Source: Stenotrophomonas maltophilia
GTDB taxonomy: Bacteria > Pseudomonadota > Gammaproteobacteria > Xanthomonadales > Xanthomonadaceae
NCBI RefSeq assembly: GCF_002138415.1
Contig: NZ_CP015612.1
Location: 1 to 64,000 of the forward strand
Direction: 5' to 3'
DNA length: 64,000 nt
Of this stretch, positions 56,263 through 64,000 are shown in pieces. Position numbers and translations under genes: made by a program. Under the pieces are notes generated by a model. The model had not been told where the DNA came from, searched no databases, and worked only from the letters and a program-made list of their open reading frames with translations. Position 1 is the first letter of the stretch. The number at the start of each line of letters is the position of its first letter.

Positions 56263-57867
56263 ATGCAACGACGCGACTTCATCCGCAATGCCTCCCTCGC
56301 CCTGGCTGCATTCGGCCTGCCGTCCCTGCCCGCGTGCGCGGCCAGCAAGAGCGGCCAGATGGGCCTGCGCCGCCTCGGCCAGCCGCAGCCGTTCGACTTC
56401 GCCACCCTGAAGGGCCAGGCGCGCGCGCTGGCACAGGCACCCTACAAGAGCCACAAGCGGGTGCTGCCGGGCCGCCTGGAAGGCCTGGACTGGGACCAGT
56501 ACCAGTCGATCGGCTACCGCCAGGACCATGCGCTGTGGGCTGACCAGCCGGGCAAGTTCCAGGCCAAGTTCTTCCACCTGGGCCTGTACTTCCACTCGCC
56601 GGTGCGCATGTTCGACGTGGTCGACGGCAAGGCGCAGGAGCTGGCCTATGACGGCGCGGCGTTCAACTACGGCAAGAGCGGCATCAAGGACGGCGAGCTG
56701 CCGGCCGATCTGGGCTTCGCCGGCTTCCGCCTGAACACCCGCAAGGACACCGACCGCGACTTCGCGGCCTTCCTCGGCGCCAGCTACTTCCGCGCGGTCG
56801 GCAAGGAAGGCCAGTACGGCCAGTCCGCGCGCGGCCTGGCGATCGACACCGGCATGGGCAAGCCGGAGGAATTCCCGGACTTCATCGCCTACTACCTGGA
56901 GCAGCCGTCGGCCGATTCGGAGACGATCGTGGTCTACGGCCTGCTGGATTCGCCCAGCGTGGCCGGTGCCTACCGCTTCGCGATCACCAATGGCGACGTG
57001 CTGTTGATGGACATCGACAGCGCGCTTTACCCGCGCAAGGCGATCGAGCGGCTGGGCATCGCCCCGTGCACCAGCATGTACCAGGTGGGCGAGAACGACC
57101 GCCGCATGGCATGGGACTGGCGCCCGGAGATCCACGACACCGATGGCCTGTCGCTGTGGACCGGTGCCGGCGAATGGATCTGGCGCCCGCTGCTGAACCC
57201 GCGCAACCTGCGCTTCAACATGTTCGTGGACCGCAACCCGCGTGGTTTCGGCCTGCTGCAGCGCGACCGCAATTTCGACCATTACCAGGACGACGGCGTG
57301 TTCTACGAGAAGCGCCCGTGCCTGTGGGTGGAGCCGAAGGGCGAATGGGGCGAGGGCTCGGTGCAGCTGGTGGAGATTCCCACCGTGGACGAGACCTTCG
57401 ACAACATCGTCGCGTTCTGGAACCCGAAGGAAAAGCCGCAGCCGGGCCAGGAGCTGCTGGTCGGCTATCGCCTGTACTGGGGCGCCGAACCGCCGGCACG
57501 GCCGCCGCTGGCGCACTGCGTGGCCAGCCGCACCGGCCTGGGTGGCGTGGTCGGCAAGAAGCGCGAGTATTTCAGCTGGCGCTTCGCGGTGGACTTCGAA
57601 GGCGGCGAACTGGCCAGGCTGATTGACAAGGGCGAGGTTGAAGCCGTGGTGGAAGCCAGCCGTGGCCGGGTCGAGATCGTGTCGGCGCGCCCGCTGCGCG
57701 AGATCAACGGCTACCGCGCGATGTTCGACCTGGTGCCGCCGGAAGGCAGCACCGAGCAGATCGACATCCGACTGTTCCTGCGCAGTGGCGGCAAGACGCT
57801 TACGGAAACCTGGCTGTACCAGTACACCCCGCCGCCGGCGGGCGCGCCGGAGCGCACGCTGTACTAA
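56263..57867 (+). CDS. opgD: Periplasmic glucan biosynthesis protein D
   Basis: OpgD (MdoD) acts in the periplasm in the synthesis of osmoregulated periplasmic glucans and controls backbone structure. The 534-residue protein has a twin-arginine signal, MQRRDFIRNASLALAAFGLP, as in E. coli OpgD. It has the OpgD/OpgG family features YRQDHALWAD, FHLGLYFHSPVRMFDV and NRNPRG-like DRNPRGFGLLQRDRNFDHYQD. No opgH is adjacent. A palindromic mosaic follows the stop. Confidence 0.94.
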   Translation: MQRRDFIRNASLALAAFGLPSLPACAASKSGQMGLRRLGQPQPFDFATLKGQARALAQAPYKSHKRVLPGRLEGLDWDQYQSIGYRQDHALWADQPGKFQAKFFHLGLYFHSPVRMFDVVDGKAQELAYDGAAFNYGKSGIKDGELPADLGFAGFRLNTRKDTDRDFAAFLGASYFRAVGKEGQYGQSARGLAIDTGMGKPEEFPDFIAYYLEQPSADSETIVVYGLLDSPSVAGAYRFAITNGDVLLMDIDSALYPRKAIERLGIAPCTSMYQVGENDRRMAWDWRPEIHDTDGLSLWTGAGEWIWRPLLNPRNLRFNMFVDRNPRGFGLLQRDRNFDHYQDDGVFYEKRPCLWVEPKGEWGEGSVQLVEIPTVDETFDNIVAFWNPKEKPQPGQELLVGYRLYWGAEPPARPPLAHCVASRTGLGGVVGKKREYFSWRFAVDFEGGELARLIDKGEVEAVVEASRGRVEIVSARPLREINGYRAMFDLVPPEGSTEQIDIRLFLRSGGKTLTETWLYQYTPPPAGAPERTLY

Positions 57868-57948
57868 GAGGGGGGGAGGTTTGCAGGGCTTGCAGCCCTG
57901 CACCTGCTGACGTCAACGTCAACGTCAAAAACGGGCATTCCGTGGGAT

Positions 57949-58050
57949 GGCGGGGTGGGTCCGGTTGAGGGGGACGGCGTAAATACGTCCATGTAGCCTC
58001 GGTCGCGCCATCCATGGCGCTCACGCCCCCTCAACCGGACCCACCCCGCC
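57949..58050 (+). repeat. Long-armed hairpin element
   Basis: Perfect 25-bp arms (57949-57973 and 58026-58050) enclose a 52-nt loop that begins ACGGCGTAAATACGTCC and contains the inner stem GCGCCAT/ATGGCGC. It is the reference copy of a four-member family in this window. Confidence 0.85.
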
Positions 58051-58084
58051 TTCGACAGTTTTGCGCGATCTGTTGGAACAGCTC

Positions 58085-58129
58085 GTGGGGTCAGATCTGT
58101 TTTCCGAAGGAAAACGGATCTGACCCCAC
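58085..58129. repeat. GGGGTCAGA-type palindrome
   Basis: Arms of 21 bp (58085-58105 and 58109-58129) with one mismatch and a 3-nt loop, in the centre of the mosaic. Confidence 0.82.
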
Positions 58130-58206
58130 GGAATTTCATTCGATATCTGACAACAGATGTGTCGGCCAAGGTCGACACCTACCAACAGCCGCAGAAATCT
58201 GTCAGA

Positions 58207-58308
58207 GGTGGGGTGGTGTCGGAGTGCGGGGTGTCAGCCGCATGGATGCGGCTGCCAAGCTTACAGGGACGTACTTGCAGCGTCCCCGCACTCCGACACC
58301 GCCCCGCC
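58207..58308 (-). repeat. Long-armed hairpin element, reverse copy
   Basis: Arms 58207-58231 and 58284-58308 (25 bp, two G:T-type mismatches) enclose a 52-nt loop. Read on the minus strand the loop has TACGTCC-C-TGTA and an inner stem AGCCGCAT/ATGCGGCT. Arms and inner stem differ from those at 57949 yet stay paired. Confidence 0.82.
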
Positions 58309-58387
58309 ATCCCACGGAATGCCCGCTGTTGCCGTTGCTTCGGCTTGAAGCAGGTGCAGGGCTGCAAGCCCTGCAAAAGAACACCCC

Positions 58388-59008
58388 TTACAGCGGCAGG
58401 GGCGCCTGCGCCGGATCGATCCGGCCTTCGCCGCGGGTGATCTTCTTGAACTCCGCGCGGCTGACCGACACGTAGCGGTCGTTGCCGCCGATCTCCACCT
58501 GCGGGCCGTCCTGCACCGCGTGCCCATGCTCGTCCACACGCACCGTCATCGTCGCCTTCTTGCCGCTGTGGCAGATGGTCTTGATCTCCTGCATCTCGTC
58601 GGCCCAGGCCAGCAGGTACTGGCTGCCTTCGAACAGCTCGCCGCGGAAGTCGGTACGCAGGCCGTAGCACAGCACCGGAATGCGCAGCTGGTCGACCACT
58701 TCGCTGAGCTGCCAGACCTGGGCGCGGGTCAGGAACTGCGCCTCGTCCACCAGCACGCAGCCCATCGGCCCGTTCGCGGCCAGGTCCTGCTCGACCCAGC
58801 GCTGTAGATCGGTGTCACGGTCGAAGGCCATGCCATCGGCACGCAGGCCGATCCGCGAAGCGACCACGCCGGCGCCGGCACGATCGTCCAGGCGCGGGGT
58901 CAGGATCGCCACCCGCATGCCGCGCTCGCGGTAGTTGTGGGCGCTCTGCAGCAGGGTGGTGGTCTTGCCGGCGTTCATCGCCGAATAGTAGAAGTAGAGC
59001 TTGGCCAT
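58388..59008 (-). CDS. tdk: Thymidine kinase (type II)
   Basis: Tdk phosphorylates thymidine with ATP in the salvage pathway. The 206-residue protein starts at the ATG at 59008 ([20 protein letters not shown]), with the P-loop near residues 9-17 and VLVDEAQFL as Walker B. The lasso and substrate region [15 protein letters not shown] is conserved. Of the four zinc ligands in E. coli Tdk (TICxC...SVCRxH) only the first Cys is kept (TICHS...SVSRAE), so the zinc site is lost. A -10 box lies 6 nt before the start. Confidence 0.93.
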   Translation of the reverse strand: MAKLYFYYSAMNAGKTTTLLQSAHNYRERGMRVAILTPRLDDRAGAGVVASRIGLRADGMAFDRDTDLQRWVEQDLAANGPMGCVLVDEAQFLTRAQVWQLSEVVDQLRIPVLCYGLRTDFRGELFEGSQYLLAWADEMQEIKTICHSGKKATMTVRVDEHGHAVQDGPQVEIGGNDRYVSVSRAEFKKITRGEGRIDPAQAPLPL

Positions 59009-59014
59009 CGACGG

Positions 59015-59020
59015 ATTGTA
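59015..59020 (-). promoter_or_regulatory. -10 box of tdk, leaderless spacing
   Basis: On the minus strand TACAAT lies 6 nt before the tdk start codon. Confidence 0.45.
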
Positions 59021-59094
59021 CGCCGCGGCCCCGCTTCGCCGAAGCCGTTCAGCAACCCCGCCGGCAGGCCGCTGTGGTCGTCACCCCGCCCCGC

Positions 59095-59100
59095 TACAAT
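59095..59100 (+). promoter_or_regulatory. -10 box of rep
   Basis: TACAAT lies 9 nt before the rep ATG. Together with the minus-strand box at 59015, it forms a compact divergent promoter region for tdk and rep. Confidence 0.45.
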
Positions 59101-59109
59101 CCCCATCCC

Positions 59110-61086
59110 ATGCACGGTCTCAATCCCCCCCAAGCCGCCGCCGTCCTGCACATCGAAGGTCCGCTGCTGGTGCTCGCCGGCGCGGGCAGCGGCAAGACGC
59201 GCGTGATCGTGGAAAAGATCGCCCACCTGATCAGCTGTGGCCGCTACCCGGCACGCCGCATCGCGGCGATCACCTTCACCAACAAGTCGGCCAAGGAAAT
59301 GCGCGAGCGTGTGGCCAAGCGCCTGCGCGAGCAGGATGCCGACGAGGTGACGATCTGCACCTTCCATGCGCTGGGCCTGAAGTTCCTGCAGATCGAGCAC
59401 GCGGCGGTGGGCCTGAAGCGTGGATTCTCGATCTTCGACGCCGACGATGCCGCTGCGCAGATCAAGGACCTGATGCACGGGGCCAAGCCCGACGACATCG
59501 AGGACATGAAGAACCTGGTGTCGCGCGCGAAGAACGCCGGCCTGTCGCCCGAACAGGCGATGGCCGCCGCACGCAGCAACCGCGAGAAGGAAGCGGCCAG
59601 CGTCTACGAGCGATACCAGCTGCGCCTGACCGCGTTCAACGCGGTCGACTTCGATGACCTGATCCGTCTGCCGGTGCAGATCCTGGAAGAGAACCCGGAG
59701 ATCGCGCTGGCCTGGCGCGAGCGCATCGGCTACCTGCTGGTGGACGAATGCCAGGACACCAACGACGCGCAGTACCGCCTGCTCAAGCAGCTGGCCGGTG
59801 ACAAGGGCAATTTCACCTGCGTGGGCGACGATGACCAGTCGATCTACGCCTGGCGCGGCGCCAACCCGGAAAACCTGCAGCAGATGGGGCGTGATTACCC
59901 CGCGCTGGAGATCATCAAGCTGGAGCAGAACTACCGCTGCTCGAACCGCGTGCTGCGCGCGGCCAATGCGCTGATCGCCAACAACCCGCACGAACACCTG
60001 AAGAAGCTGTGGAGTGACCAGGCTGACGGCGAGCGTATCCGCGTGTGGGAGTGTCGCAACAGCGAACACGAAGCGGAGAAGGTCGCTGCGGAGATTGCCT
60101 TCGTCGCGCAGTCGCGCAACGTGCCGTGGAGCGACTTCTGCATCCTGTTCCGCGGCAACTTCCAGTCGCGCCCGCTGGAAAAGGCGATGCAGCTGCTGCG
60201 CATTCCCTACCACCTGACCGGCGGCACCATGTTCCTGGAACGCCAGGAAGTGAAGGACACCTTGGCCTGGCTACGCCTGCTGGTGAACCCGGATGACGAC
60301 ACCGCGTTCATGCGTGCGGTGCAGTCGCCCAAGCGCGACGTCGGTGCCGGCACGCTGGCCAAGCTGGCCGAGCTGGCCCAGGAAAAGGACATGCCGATGG
60401 CGCATGTGGCAGAAACCATCGGTGCCCTGCAGCAGCTCCCACCGCGCGCGGCCAACAGCCTGGCGCGCTTCACCGACATCCTGCGCGACCTGCGTGCACA
60501 GATGCGCCAGGTGACGTCCGGCGACATGATCCGCAAGGTCGCCAAGGAATCCGGCCTGCTCAGCGAACTGCGCCAGCAGGCCAAGGAAGAGGCCAGTTAC
60601 CAGCGCCGCGCCAACAACATCGAGGAACTGGCGCAGTGGTTCGAGGGTGGCCCACGTGGTGCTACCGCCGCCGACCTGGCCGGCCAGCTGGCGCTGCTGT
60701 CGCGCAGCGACAAGGACGAGGGCGGCAACCAGGTGCGCATGATGACCATGCACGCTTCCAAGGGCCTGGAGTTCCCGTACGTGTTCATCGTGGGCTGCGA
60801 AGACGGCGTGCTGCCGCACCAGGTCAGCCTGGACGAAGGCAATCTGCAGGAAGAACGGCGACTGCTGTACGTGGGCATCACCCGCGCCAAGATCCAGCTG
60901 TGGATGAGCTATAGCAAGCTGACGCGCAAGTTCGGTGAGCATGTGCGGCTGAAGCCGAGCCGGTTCTTCGAGGAGATTCCGGCCGAGGAGATCCAGCGCG
61001 ATGGTGCTGATCCGGTGGCGGATGCGGTGCGCAAGAAGGAACGGGCGAGTGCGGGGTTGGCGGCGATCGAGGCGTTGTTCGATTGA
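59110..61086 (+). CDS. rep: ATP-dependent DNA helicase Rep
   Basis: Rep is a superfamily-1 3'-5' helicase that helps replication forks pass obstacles. The 658-residue protein starts at ATG 59110 (MHGLNPPQAAAVLHIEGPLLV). It shows the P-loop AGAGSGKT, LLVDECQDTND, GDDDQSIYAWRGA, MTMHASKGLEF and the C-terminal VGITRAK. Length is close to that of E. coli Rep (673). A PcrA/UvrD identity is less likely from the overall motif wording. Confidence 0.93.
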   Translation: MHGLNPPQAAAVLHIEGPLLVLAGAGSGKTRVIVEKIAHLISCGRYPARRIAAITFTNKSAKEMRERVAKRLREQDADEVTICTFHALGLKFLQIEHAAVGLKRGFSIFDADDAAAQIKDLMHGAKPDDIEDMKNLVSRAKNAGLSPEQAMAAARSNREKEAASVYERYQLRLTAFNAVDFDDLIRLPVQILEENPEIALAWRERIGYLLVDECQDTNDAQYRLLKQLAGDKGNFTCVGDDDQSIYAWRGANPENLQQMGRDYPALEIIKLEQNYRCSNRVLRAANALIANNPHEHLKKLWSDQADGERIRVWECRNSEHEAEKVAAEIAFVAQSRNVPWSDFCILFRGNFQSRPLEKAMQLLRIPYHLTGGTMFLERQEVKDTLAWLRLLVNPDDDTAFMRAVQSPKRDVGAGTLAKLAELAQEKDMPMAHVAETIGALQQLPPRAANSLARFTDILRDLRAQMRQVTSGDMIRKVAKESGLLSELRQQAKEEASYQRRANNIEELAQWFEGGPRGATAADLAGQLALLSRSDKDEGGNQVRMMTMHASKGLEFPYVFIVGCEDGVLPHQVSLDEGNLQEERRLLYVGITRAKIQLWMSYSKLTRKFGEHVRLKPSRFFEEIPAEEIQRDGADPVADAVRKKERASAGLAAIEALFD

Positions 61087-61147
61087 CCGGCGAACGGCGC
61101 AGCCCCTCGTGGCTGGCGTCGTCCGCAGTGCATTCGTGAGCGGGCCA

Positions 61148-61320
61148 GGCGGGTGGGCTGGGCGGGACACGCCGTAAACCCGTCCTTGGGGGCTCGGCCG
61201 CGGCTTGCTCGTGTGCGCTGTCCTGCGCACACGGCAAGACCGGGGTTGGGCGTCCTGCCCAACCCGCCCGAGGCATGCCTCGGGCCCATGCCGCGGACGG
61301 TCCCGCCCAGCCCACCCGCC
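61148..61320. repeat. Long-armed hairpin element, insertion-bearing copy
   Basis: Perfect 21-bp arms (61148-61168 and 61300-61320) enclose a 131-nt loop that begins ACACGCCGTAAACCCGTCC, as in the 28302 copy, and has internal palindromes (GTGTGCG.../CGCACAC, CCGAGGCATGCCTCGG). It fills most of the rep-GNAT gap; no gene is present there. Confidence 0.78.
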
Positions 61321-61434
61321 CGGCCTCTGACAGGTTCCGTGCGCACCAGCCACGGAAAAGAAAGAAGAAAATCAAAAGCAACAACAGCAGCCGGGGGCTG
61401 AGGCAGAATCGGGGTTTCGGCTGGAGGTCTGCGC

Positions 61435-61962
61435 GTGCATCCGATTGAAAGTGAACGCCTGCGCCTGCGTGCGATCGAGCCTGATCGCGATGCGGTGCCG
61501 ATGCTGGCGCTGTTGAATGATCCGGGCTTCGTGCGCTTCATCGGTGACCGGGGCGTGCGCACGGAGCAGGAGGCGCGCGACTACGCGGCGATGCGGGTGT
61601 TGCCGGCCTATGCGCTGCACGGCTACGGGATGTATGCCATCGAGCGGTTGTCCGATGGTGCCTGGCTGGGCAATGCCGGGCTGGTGCGGCGGGATGGCTT
61701 GCCGGGGCCGGACATCGGCTATGCGGTGCTGTCGGAATTCGCCGGGCAGGGCTATGCCGGTGAGGCGGCGCGGGCGGTGTTTGCCTATGCGCGTGCGGAG
61801 CTGGGCCTGCACGATCTGTATGGCATTACCGATCTGGACAACGTGGTGTCCGGGAAGATCCTGCTGGGCCTGGGCATGCAGGAGCGCGGGGTGATCCAGT
61901 TGCCGGGCGTGGACAGCCCGAGCCGGTTGTATGCCACGCCGGGGGCGGCAGAGGTCGGGTAG
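61435..61962 (+). CDS. GNAT-family N-acetyltransferase
   Basis: The 175-residue protein starts at GTG 61435 behind a good GGAGG ribosome-binding site. It has the RimJ-like opening IESERLRLRAIEPDRDAVPM and the acetyl-CoA motif VLSEFAGQGYAGEAARAVFAYA. It likely acetylates a protein or small amine. Its TAG stop is part of an SMAG repeat. Confidence 0.88.
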   Translation: MHPIESERLRLRAIEPDRDAVPMLALLNDPGFVRFIGDRGVRTEQEARDYAAMRVLPAYALHGYGMYAIERLSDGAWLGNAGLVRRDGLPGPDIGYAVLSEFAGQGYAGEAARAVFAYARAELGLHDLYGITDLDNVVSGKILLGLGMQERGVIQLPGVDSPSRLYATPGAAEVG

Positions 61963-61981
61963 TGCCGGCCGCTGGCCGGCA
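61959..61981. repeat. SMAG repeat whose GTAG supplies the GNAT stop
   Basis: GTAGTGCCGGCCGCTGGCCGGCA overlaps the stop codon TAG at 61960-61962. Confidence 0.9.
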
Positions 61982-61996
61982 ACCCGAGGTGGCGAT

Positions 61997-62029
61997 GGGG
62001 TCAGAGCCCGCGGTGCGGGATCCGACCCC
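61997..62029. repeat. GGGGTCAGA-type palindrome, short form
   Basis: GGGGTCAGAGCCCGC faces GCGGGATCCGACCCC around GGT. It is the shortest of the five copies and lies just before the convergent yceH gene end. Confidence 0.78.
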
Positions 62030-62046
62030 GGTCGGCACCCACCCCC

Positions 62047-62700
62047 TCAACCGCGCAGTTCGGCCAACTGTGCCTGCAGTTCGGCCACCGCCGCTTCCAG
62101 CTGGGCCACGCGCTCGGCCAGGCCCGGGTCGGCCGCATCGCTGCTGCCCCCGCCGCTGCTGGCGTACTTCGCCGCCAGCGCCGCGCCGTCCACTTCACCG
62201 CACAGCAGGTGCATGTAGCGGTCTTCGCGCTGGCCGCTGGCGCGCGGCAGCACCACCAGCAGCGCGCGCTGCTGCAGGCGATCGATGGCGTGGCGGGCCT
62301 CGTCGGTGTCGGCGAAGCGGTGCAGGCGTTCGCTGCGCGTGACCAGCTCGCCCAGCGTCTGCGGCCCACGCAGCAGCAGCAGCGCCAGCAGCACGGTCTG
62401 CTGCCGGGTCAGGTCCAGCGCGGCCTGCAGGCGGTGCTCGTAGCGGTCGGCGCGCGAGGAGAAGTGCTGGCGGGCCAGGCCCAGCGTCTCCAGCTGGCGC
62501 AGGGCGTGCTGCACGCTGCCGGCATCGACGTTCATCACCGGCTCGCGGGCGGTCTTCTGGTTGGCGGCCGATTGGGCGGCGTTGACCGTCAGTGGATAGG
62601 TGTCCGGGGTGGTTGCCTCCTTTTCCACCAGGCAGCCCAGCAGGCGGGCCTGCACGGCGTCGAGCAGGGGGACGTCGGGGGTCTGGGTGGAATCGGTCAT
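62047..62700 (-). CDS. yceH: YceH-family (UPF0502) protein
   Basis: The 217-residue protein starts at the ATG at 62700 ([42 protein letters not shown]). It contains two winged-helix-like segments and a C-terminal coiled coil (about 180-217, [22 protein letters not shown]). The family is conserved but its role is not clear; it may bind DNA. It has a GGAGG ribosome-binding site. Confidence 0.9.
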   Translation of the reverse strand: MTDSTQTPDVPLLDAVQARLLGCLVEKEATTPDTYPLTVNAAQSAANQKTAREPVMNVDAGSVQHALRQLETLGLARQHFSSRADRYEHRLQAALDLTRQQTVLLALLLLRGPQTLGELVTRSERLHRFADTDEARHAIDRLQQRALLVVLPRASGQREDRYMHLLCGEVDGAALAAKYASSGGGSSDAADPGLAERVAQLEAAVAELQAQLAELRG

Positions 62701-62801
62701 GGCGGCCTCCGGAAGGGCAACGGGTCAACCGCCAAGCATAGCCGTCCCAGGACCGCCTTTGCCGGTAAAATGCGCCGGTATATCTGATTGCCGGTGAATC
62801 C

Positions 62802-63725
62802 ATGCGTCGTCCTGTTTCCCTGTCCCTGACCCTGCTCGCTACCGCGGCGCTGGGCCTGTCCGCCTGCAAGCGCGTGGATGCGCCTGCCGCTGAAGCCGCA
62901 ACCCCGGAGGCCCCGGCCGCCGCTGCCAAGGCCGGTGGCGCGCTCGATGCCACTGCCAACGACAACCTCAATGCGGTGCTGTGGATGCAGCGTGCGCAGG
63001 AGTACAAGGCGATCACCGAGCAGACCTACCGTGCCGCCGCCGACCACCTGGATGCCGCGCTGAAGGAAGCCCACTGGGATGCGCTGGTGCCGGAAGAACG
63101 CGGCAACGAGGCCAAGGGCCTGAAGCCGGCCGTGGTGCTGGACGTGGATGAGACCGTGCTGGACAACTCGCCCTACCAGGCGCGCCTGGTCCGCGACGGC
63201 AAGGAATACGATGAAATGACCTGGGACCAGTGGGTGGCCGAAAAGAAGGCCAAGGCCATTCCGGGCGTGGTCGATTTCGCCAAGGCTGCCAATGCCAAGG
63301 GCGTGACCCTGCTGTACATCTCCAACCGCGCCGTGCACCTGAAGGACGCGACCCTGGCCAACCTGCGCGAGCAGGGCCTGCCGGTGGCCGACGACAGCGT
63401 GTTCCTCGGCCTGGGCACCGTGGTCGAAGGCTGCGAGCAGGCCGGCAGCGAGAAGAACTGCCGCCGCCGCCTGGCCGGGCAGAAGTACCGCGTGCTGATG
63501 CAGTTCGGCGACCAGCTGGGTGACTTCGTCGAAGTAACCGCCAACACCAACGACGGCCGCGACGCGCTGTTGCAGCAGTACCACGACTGGTTCGGCGAGC
63601 GCTGGTGGATGCTGCCGAACCCGACCTACGGCGGCTTCGAGCCGGCGCAGTTCAACAACGACTACAGCCAGTCGCGCCAGGCCCGCCACGACGCCAAGCG
63701 CGCCGCCCTGGACTACGCACCGTGA
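62802..63725 (+). CDS. 5'-nucleotidase, lipoprotein e(P4)-like acid phosphatase
   Basis: The 307-residue protein starts at ATG 62802 with a lipoprotein signal ending GLSAC. The HAD-type phosphatase motif [12 protein letters not shown] follows an Ala/Pro-rich linker, then IPGVVDFAK and LYISNRA. It matches the outer-membrane e(P4) family, which dephosphorylates nucleotides such as NMN and 5'-AMP. Its stop overlaps pyrF by 4 nt (GTGA). Confidence 0.9.
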   Translation: MRRPVSLSLTLLATAALGLSACKRVDAPAAEAATPEAPAAAAKAGGALDATANDNLNAVLWMQRAQEYKAITEQTYRAAADHLDAALKEAHWDALVPEERGNEAKGLKPAVVLDVDETVLDNSPYQARLVRDGKEYDEMTWDQWVAEKKAKAIPGVVDFAKAANAKGVTLLYISNRAVHLKDATLANLREQGLPVADDSVFLGLGTVVEGCEQAGSEKNCRRRLAGQKYRVLMQFGDQLGDFVEVTANTNDGRDALLQQYHDWFGERWWMLPNPTYGGFEPAQFNNDYSQSRQARHDAKRAALDYAP

Positions 63726-64000
63726 GCCGCGCGCCGCTGCCGCTGCGCGACGACGAGCGCCTGATCTTCGCGCTGGACGTACCCGACCGCGTGCAGGCAC
63801 TGGAGTGGGTCGATCGCCTCGGCGACAGCGTGGCGTTCTACAAGATCGGCATGGAACTGCTCGCCTCCGGCGAGTACTTCCAGGTGCTCGATGCGCTGGC
63901 CCGCCGCGACAAGCGCGTGTTCGTCGACCTGAAGTTCTTCGACATCCCGGCCACCGCTGCGGCGGTGATCAAGCGCCTGTCGCAGTGGCCGGTCAGCTAC
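63722..64000 (+). CDS. pyrF: Orotidine 5'-phosphate decarboxylase, 5' part only
   Basis: PyrF converts OMP to UMP, the last step of pyrimidine synthesis. The first 93 codons are in the window, starting at GTG 63722, which overlaps the stop of the upstream gene. The sequence [19 protein letters not shown] and [13 protein letters not shown] contains the active-site Asp-x-Lys-x-x-Asp region (DLKFFD). The gene runs past the window end. Confidence 0.93.
   Translation, partial: MSRAPLPLRDDERLIFALDVPDRVQALEWVDRLGDSVAFYKIGMELLASGEYFQVLDALARRDKRVFVDLKFFDIPATAAAVIKRLSQWPVSY

Larger units (their letters stand above)
57880..58377. repeat. Nested palindromic mosaic between opgD and tdk
   Basis: The whole gap is built from inverted repeats. 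Outer arms 57880-57908/58349-58377 are perfect over 29 bp, next arms 57932-57955/58302-58325 are perfect over 24 bp, and the 23-bp spacers on both sides have the same length but differ in sequence. Inside lie two long-armed hairpins (57949-58050 and 58207-58308) and a GGGGTCAGA palindrome (58085-58129). No gene is present. Confidence 0.85.

Noticed and set aside
55054-57903. 949-codon minus-strand open frame over mutM and opgD
   Set aside because: Antisense to two well-identified genes; the translation is Leu/Gln/Arg/His-rich noise.

Overview
The window looks like the origin-proximal end of a chromosome from the Stenotrophomonas maltophilia complex (Xanthomonadaceae, Gammaproteobacteria). The evidence is the high GC content, the dnaA-dnaN-recF-gyrB order, a TonB-ExbB-ExbD-ExbD cluster, and many GTAG-headed palindromes (GTAGTGCCGGCC-type), which match the SMAG repeats known from S. 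maltophilia. I see no rRNA, tRNA or CRISPR array. About fifty genes are supportable. The last one (pyrF) runs off the window end, and dnaA starts only 40 bases in.

Layout. 0-7.4 kb: replication core dnaA, putative oriC in the dnaA-dnaN gap, dnaN, a ~1 kb non-coding gap with parS-like sites and extra DnaA boxes, recF (two parS-like sites inside the reading frame) and gyrB. 7.4-15.8 kb: CPBP membrane protease, M48 lipoprotein protease, a TPR protein, tonB-exbB-exbD1-exbD2, cardiolipin synthase, a small membrane protein and pdxJ. 15.8-17.1 kb: an IS110-family element. 17.1-18.2 kb: a radical SAM protein. 18.5-26.3 kb: an RHS island with two coupled RHS genes, a variable C-terminal tip, a candidate immunity lipoprotein, RHS debris and a second lipoprotein; base composition drops toward its 3' half. 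26.3-32.1 kb: a 2OG oxygenase, fbp, an aromatic aminotransferase and a TonB-dependent receptor. 32.1-37.1 kb: two small conserved genes, the Ku-LigD end-joining operon and a membrane protein. 37.2-42.6 kb: adhP behind a perfect FNR/Anr-type box, eda, a cysteine-dioxygenase-like cupin, a LacI regulator, and phhA divergent from an Lrp regulator. 42.6-50.3 kb: an odd UvrD-like helicase, a patatin lipoprotein, a GYF-AIM24 protein, a second TonB-dependent receptor and a class A acid phosphatase. 50.6-64 kb: a secreted alpha/beta hydrolase with a partner protein, a lone ABC ATPase, a desaturase overlapping an EF-hand protein, mutM, opgD, tdk, rep, a GNAT acetyltransferase, a YceH-family gene, an e(P4)-like phosphatase and pyrF.

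How the genes work together. The first segment initiates, loads and segregates the chromosome. TonB/ExbB/ExbD energises receptors such as the two encoded here. Ku and LigD form a two-gene NHEJ system. phhA and the Lrp gene form a typical aromatic-amino-acid regulation pair.

Most notable for follow-up: (1) the two-part RHS system with tip, lipoprotein and wreckage; (2) a family of long-armed hairpins whose arms differ completely between copies yet stay complementary, around a conserved 52-nt core with covarying inner stems; (3) the IS110 element with a long structured leader that could encode a bridge RNA; (4) parS sites written into recF; (5) several genes with a -10 box 6-9 nt before the start codon, predicting leaderless mRNAs. 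All function assignments come from reading the sequence and family knowledge; no database search was run.
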